Positions 62,001-64,000 of a DNA stretch of 64,000 bases are shown here, one piece after another. Every line of letters starts with the position of its first letter. Within the stretch, counting starts at the first letter, position 1. The position numbers were made by a program, and so were the translations under genes. The DNA is taken from positions 35,916 through 99,915 of the forward strand of contig CANTUQ010000325.1 in assembly GCA_947683425.1 (NCBI GenBank). Reading direction: 5' to 3'. The notes below the pieces were generated by a model, which was given only the letters and a program-made list of their open reading frames with translations, ran no database searches and was not told where the DNA came from. The stretch comes from Excoecaria cochinchinensis (taxonomy: Eukaryota > Streptophyta > Magnoliopsida > Malpighiales > Euphorbiaceae).

Positions 62001-64000
62001 TATAGTGCAAAAATTTTAAAAAAAAAAAACAAAAAGAGCATTACTGTAAAAAAAGTGATACAAGGATCTTGCTAGTTTGGTTATTTGATGGCCATAAGGC
62101 TTCAAAATTGTGCCTGCTTATGAAATTATCAGTATAAATATATCTGCAAAAGTGATACTTTGCAAAGGCTGAAATGTTAAATCCTATACCAATTGCAAGT
62201 GTATGGAACGGCTCCAGGGTTTATATATGAGAAATGATCTATGAAGTTGATAACTTTAATTTCAAGATAAAGTCTGCCAATTTCTTGATATTTTAAGCAT
62301 GCAAACTGCATCTTTTTGCAGTTGCTGTGAAATCACAATGTATTTGGAACTTGAAATTTTCATAAGGATTCTCTATTGCGAACATAGTGAATTGTTCGGG
62401 CATGAATCGTATGTTTTCATACTTTTGAGCCTGCACAACCGATCGTTATTTTTCACAAGCAATAAGATAATAGGTTAGTCTCATATGCAATTTTCTGCTT
62501 CAGTTAGAAAAAGACAAAACTTAAGTTTCTCTTTGCATCCAAATAATAACAATAATAATTAAAAAAAAAAAACTTCCACATCACTTATGCTACAATTAGA
62601 ACTACTTACTGTTGGCTGTCCATGGAATTAGACATCGAGAGCACTGAGCCATATCAAAAGCTCTAGATGGGTATGGAAGGTGAATTGATCCAAGAACACC
62701 AATAATAGCAGGTACTCCCCGCTCCAATGCAAATTGCACTTGTGCTTCATGATTGTCCCTTGGTGCAAATGACATAGCCAATACATTTCTTTTCATGAGA
62801 TATGCACCCCAGCTTGCAACCTAAAAAATTATTGGCTTCATCAGCTCAGCAATCATAACTAAAGAAAGCAACCGCCAAGCTAGAATGAGTAGCTTCCTTG
62901 GATTGAGAGTGAAAGTGGAAGAGGAATGGTAGATTTATATTATGATCATCAACGAAATAAATGATGCAATCCATGTCAAGGCTAACATGTTTTTCTTATA
63001 CATATTGAATACAAAATCCAACAGAAAATGGATTTACCATTGTTCTAGTCTAAAGCCAGGAGGCATATTACATCAATTGACAAACATAGTTACCAGGTGA
63101 TAGACTAATGCTTTATGAAACAAGAGAAAAGAAACACAAGATGTAATGTAGCACATTAGAGCACAAGGACAACATCAACAGATTGACTATGCACCAGAAA
63201 GACCAAATGACAGATCTTAGACAACAGACTATATTGGCCAATCTAGTTTAAGTTATGGGAGTTTGAAACTACATAGTTCAAGGTAATTTTTAATCAATAT
63301 ATAAAATGCTAAAAAGACCATGGATATGTTAAAATAAATACTCGCTAACTGTTGAGAATAAATAAGAAAAATTAAGCTCCAAACTGCATAAATATGCATG
63401 GATAAGTAAAAAGCAAATTTGATTAGGAAAATATTAAACATTTTGAACATACCCACAACCAGTATCTAGGGCAGTTCTGACAGAGCCATCTCCTATTGGG
63501 ATTACTGATGCAAGTTCATCAATGTATTTATCTGCACCTTGAGGGAACATCGTCCCTCCACCTGGAAATTTAAAAACATCACCTTGAAACTGTACCCAGT
63601 TCTGGTTAGCTTTCTCCACAGTTAGGCTTTTATACGGAACATTAGCAAAGTGGACAAAGTCACGGCCTTTTGGCCATGGAAAAGGGGTCTCATATCCTAC
63701 TGGCGCTGGAATAAGACAACGCAATTTTTCCTCTTCTGGGGACAATGTCTTTCCCTATATATCATATTTTCTCTTGGAAACCTCATTGCTCGGTCTTGTT
63801 CTTGGCATGGGTGTAATCAGTATATTTAACATCACATGGCTTGAAAATTTCAGCTTTTGGCTCAGACGATTCAATGATCTCAACAATCTTGTGCTGTGGT
63901 TCGAAGTTCAGATCGGTGAAAACATTGCAATTGGTTTGTTTTGTTACATGGAACGCTATGCTATCACCTTTTCCAAAACCACTCCTCTGCCATGCCCCCA
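59045..64000 (-). CDS. PMT14: Probable methyltransferase PMT14 type (DUF248 family), N-terminus outside window
   Basis: Six exons in transcript order: 63453-64000 (partial), 62610-62820, 61376-61658, 60348-60734, 59497-59574, 59045-59282. These putative Golgi type II membrane enzymes are related to QUA2/TSD2 and are linked to pectin methylation. The membrane anchor lies beyond position 64000; the window starts in the stem at RSGFGKGDSIA. Visible: KPCDVKYTDYT, FPGGGTMFPQGADKYIDEL, motif I ALDTGCG, SFAPRDNHEAQVQFALERG, FDMAQCSRCLIPWTAN, VDRVLRPGGYW, RYRNVMDMNAELGGFAAAL, GIYHDW, TYPRTYDLIHANG and DHEDGPLVPEKILV. The first exon is not a continuous frame: one base seems to be missing at the C runs near 63809-63811, 63738-63741 and 63452-63454, with an in-frame stop at 63783-63785. 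Exons 2-6 are clean. Confidence 0.93.

Noticed and set aside
1..64000. tRNA genes, miRNA precursors, CRISPR arrays
   Set aside because: I scanned for conserved tRNA boxes, known miRNA-like sequences and regular repeat-spacer arrays and saw none that I could support.

Overview
This is a stretch of eudicot plant nuclear DNA. It has AT-rich intergenic sequence, many GT-AG introns, TA and GA microsatellites and MITE-type transposons, and the predicted proteins match well-known Arabidopsis families. I cannot name the species. Exon coordinates were built by hand from splice consensus and codon phase; for the eight intron-containing genes all junctions keep phase, except inside the methyltransferase gene discussed below.

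Layout. Nine protein genes all lie on the minus strand. In coordinate order they are: IWS1 (290-1167, 3' part outside the window), a small conserved protein of 146 aa (2425-5568), an intronless 370-aa protein (8737-9849), class III peroxidase 20 (13496-14801), a CVP2/CVL1-type inositol polyphosphate 5-phosphatase (16035-18881), the tetraspanin-like TOM2A (24566-30706), translation initiation factor eIF2 gamma (35388-40184), the GARP/pseudo-response regulator APRR2 (44075-48200), and a PMT14-like Golgi methyltransferase (59045 to the right edge, N-terminus missing). The only plus-strand transcription unit I can support is a cluster of six C/D-box snoRNAs (11541-12820).

The most notable item is the snoRNA cluster. 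Three different box C/D genes (A, B, C) are followed by a second set in the same order (A', B', C'). Guides can be read against rRNA: A pairs with 18S (U61-type site), B with both 25S and 18S (the same target regions as yeast snR40), and C with both 25S and 18S. The rRNA matches use rRNA sequence from memory. A promoter-like stretch with site II motifs, a G-box, a telo-box and a TATA-like sequence lies just upstream. The second copies keep the main guides, but B' has lost one guide and most of the terminal stem.

The intergenic regions hold decayed mobile DNA: a 700-bp fold-back element (10506-11205), a 520-bp MITE with an 8-bp target duplication (19361-19880), CACTA-like subterminal repeats (about 51275-51565), a Stowaway MITE (54260-54529) and an RNase H relic of a LINE (about 54540-55150). 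Two introns use GC instead of GT at the donor. The methyltransferase first exon shows three apparent one-base losses, all in short C runs, which may be assembly errors. I found no CRISPR, operon-like or otherwise unprecedented protein system here.
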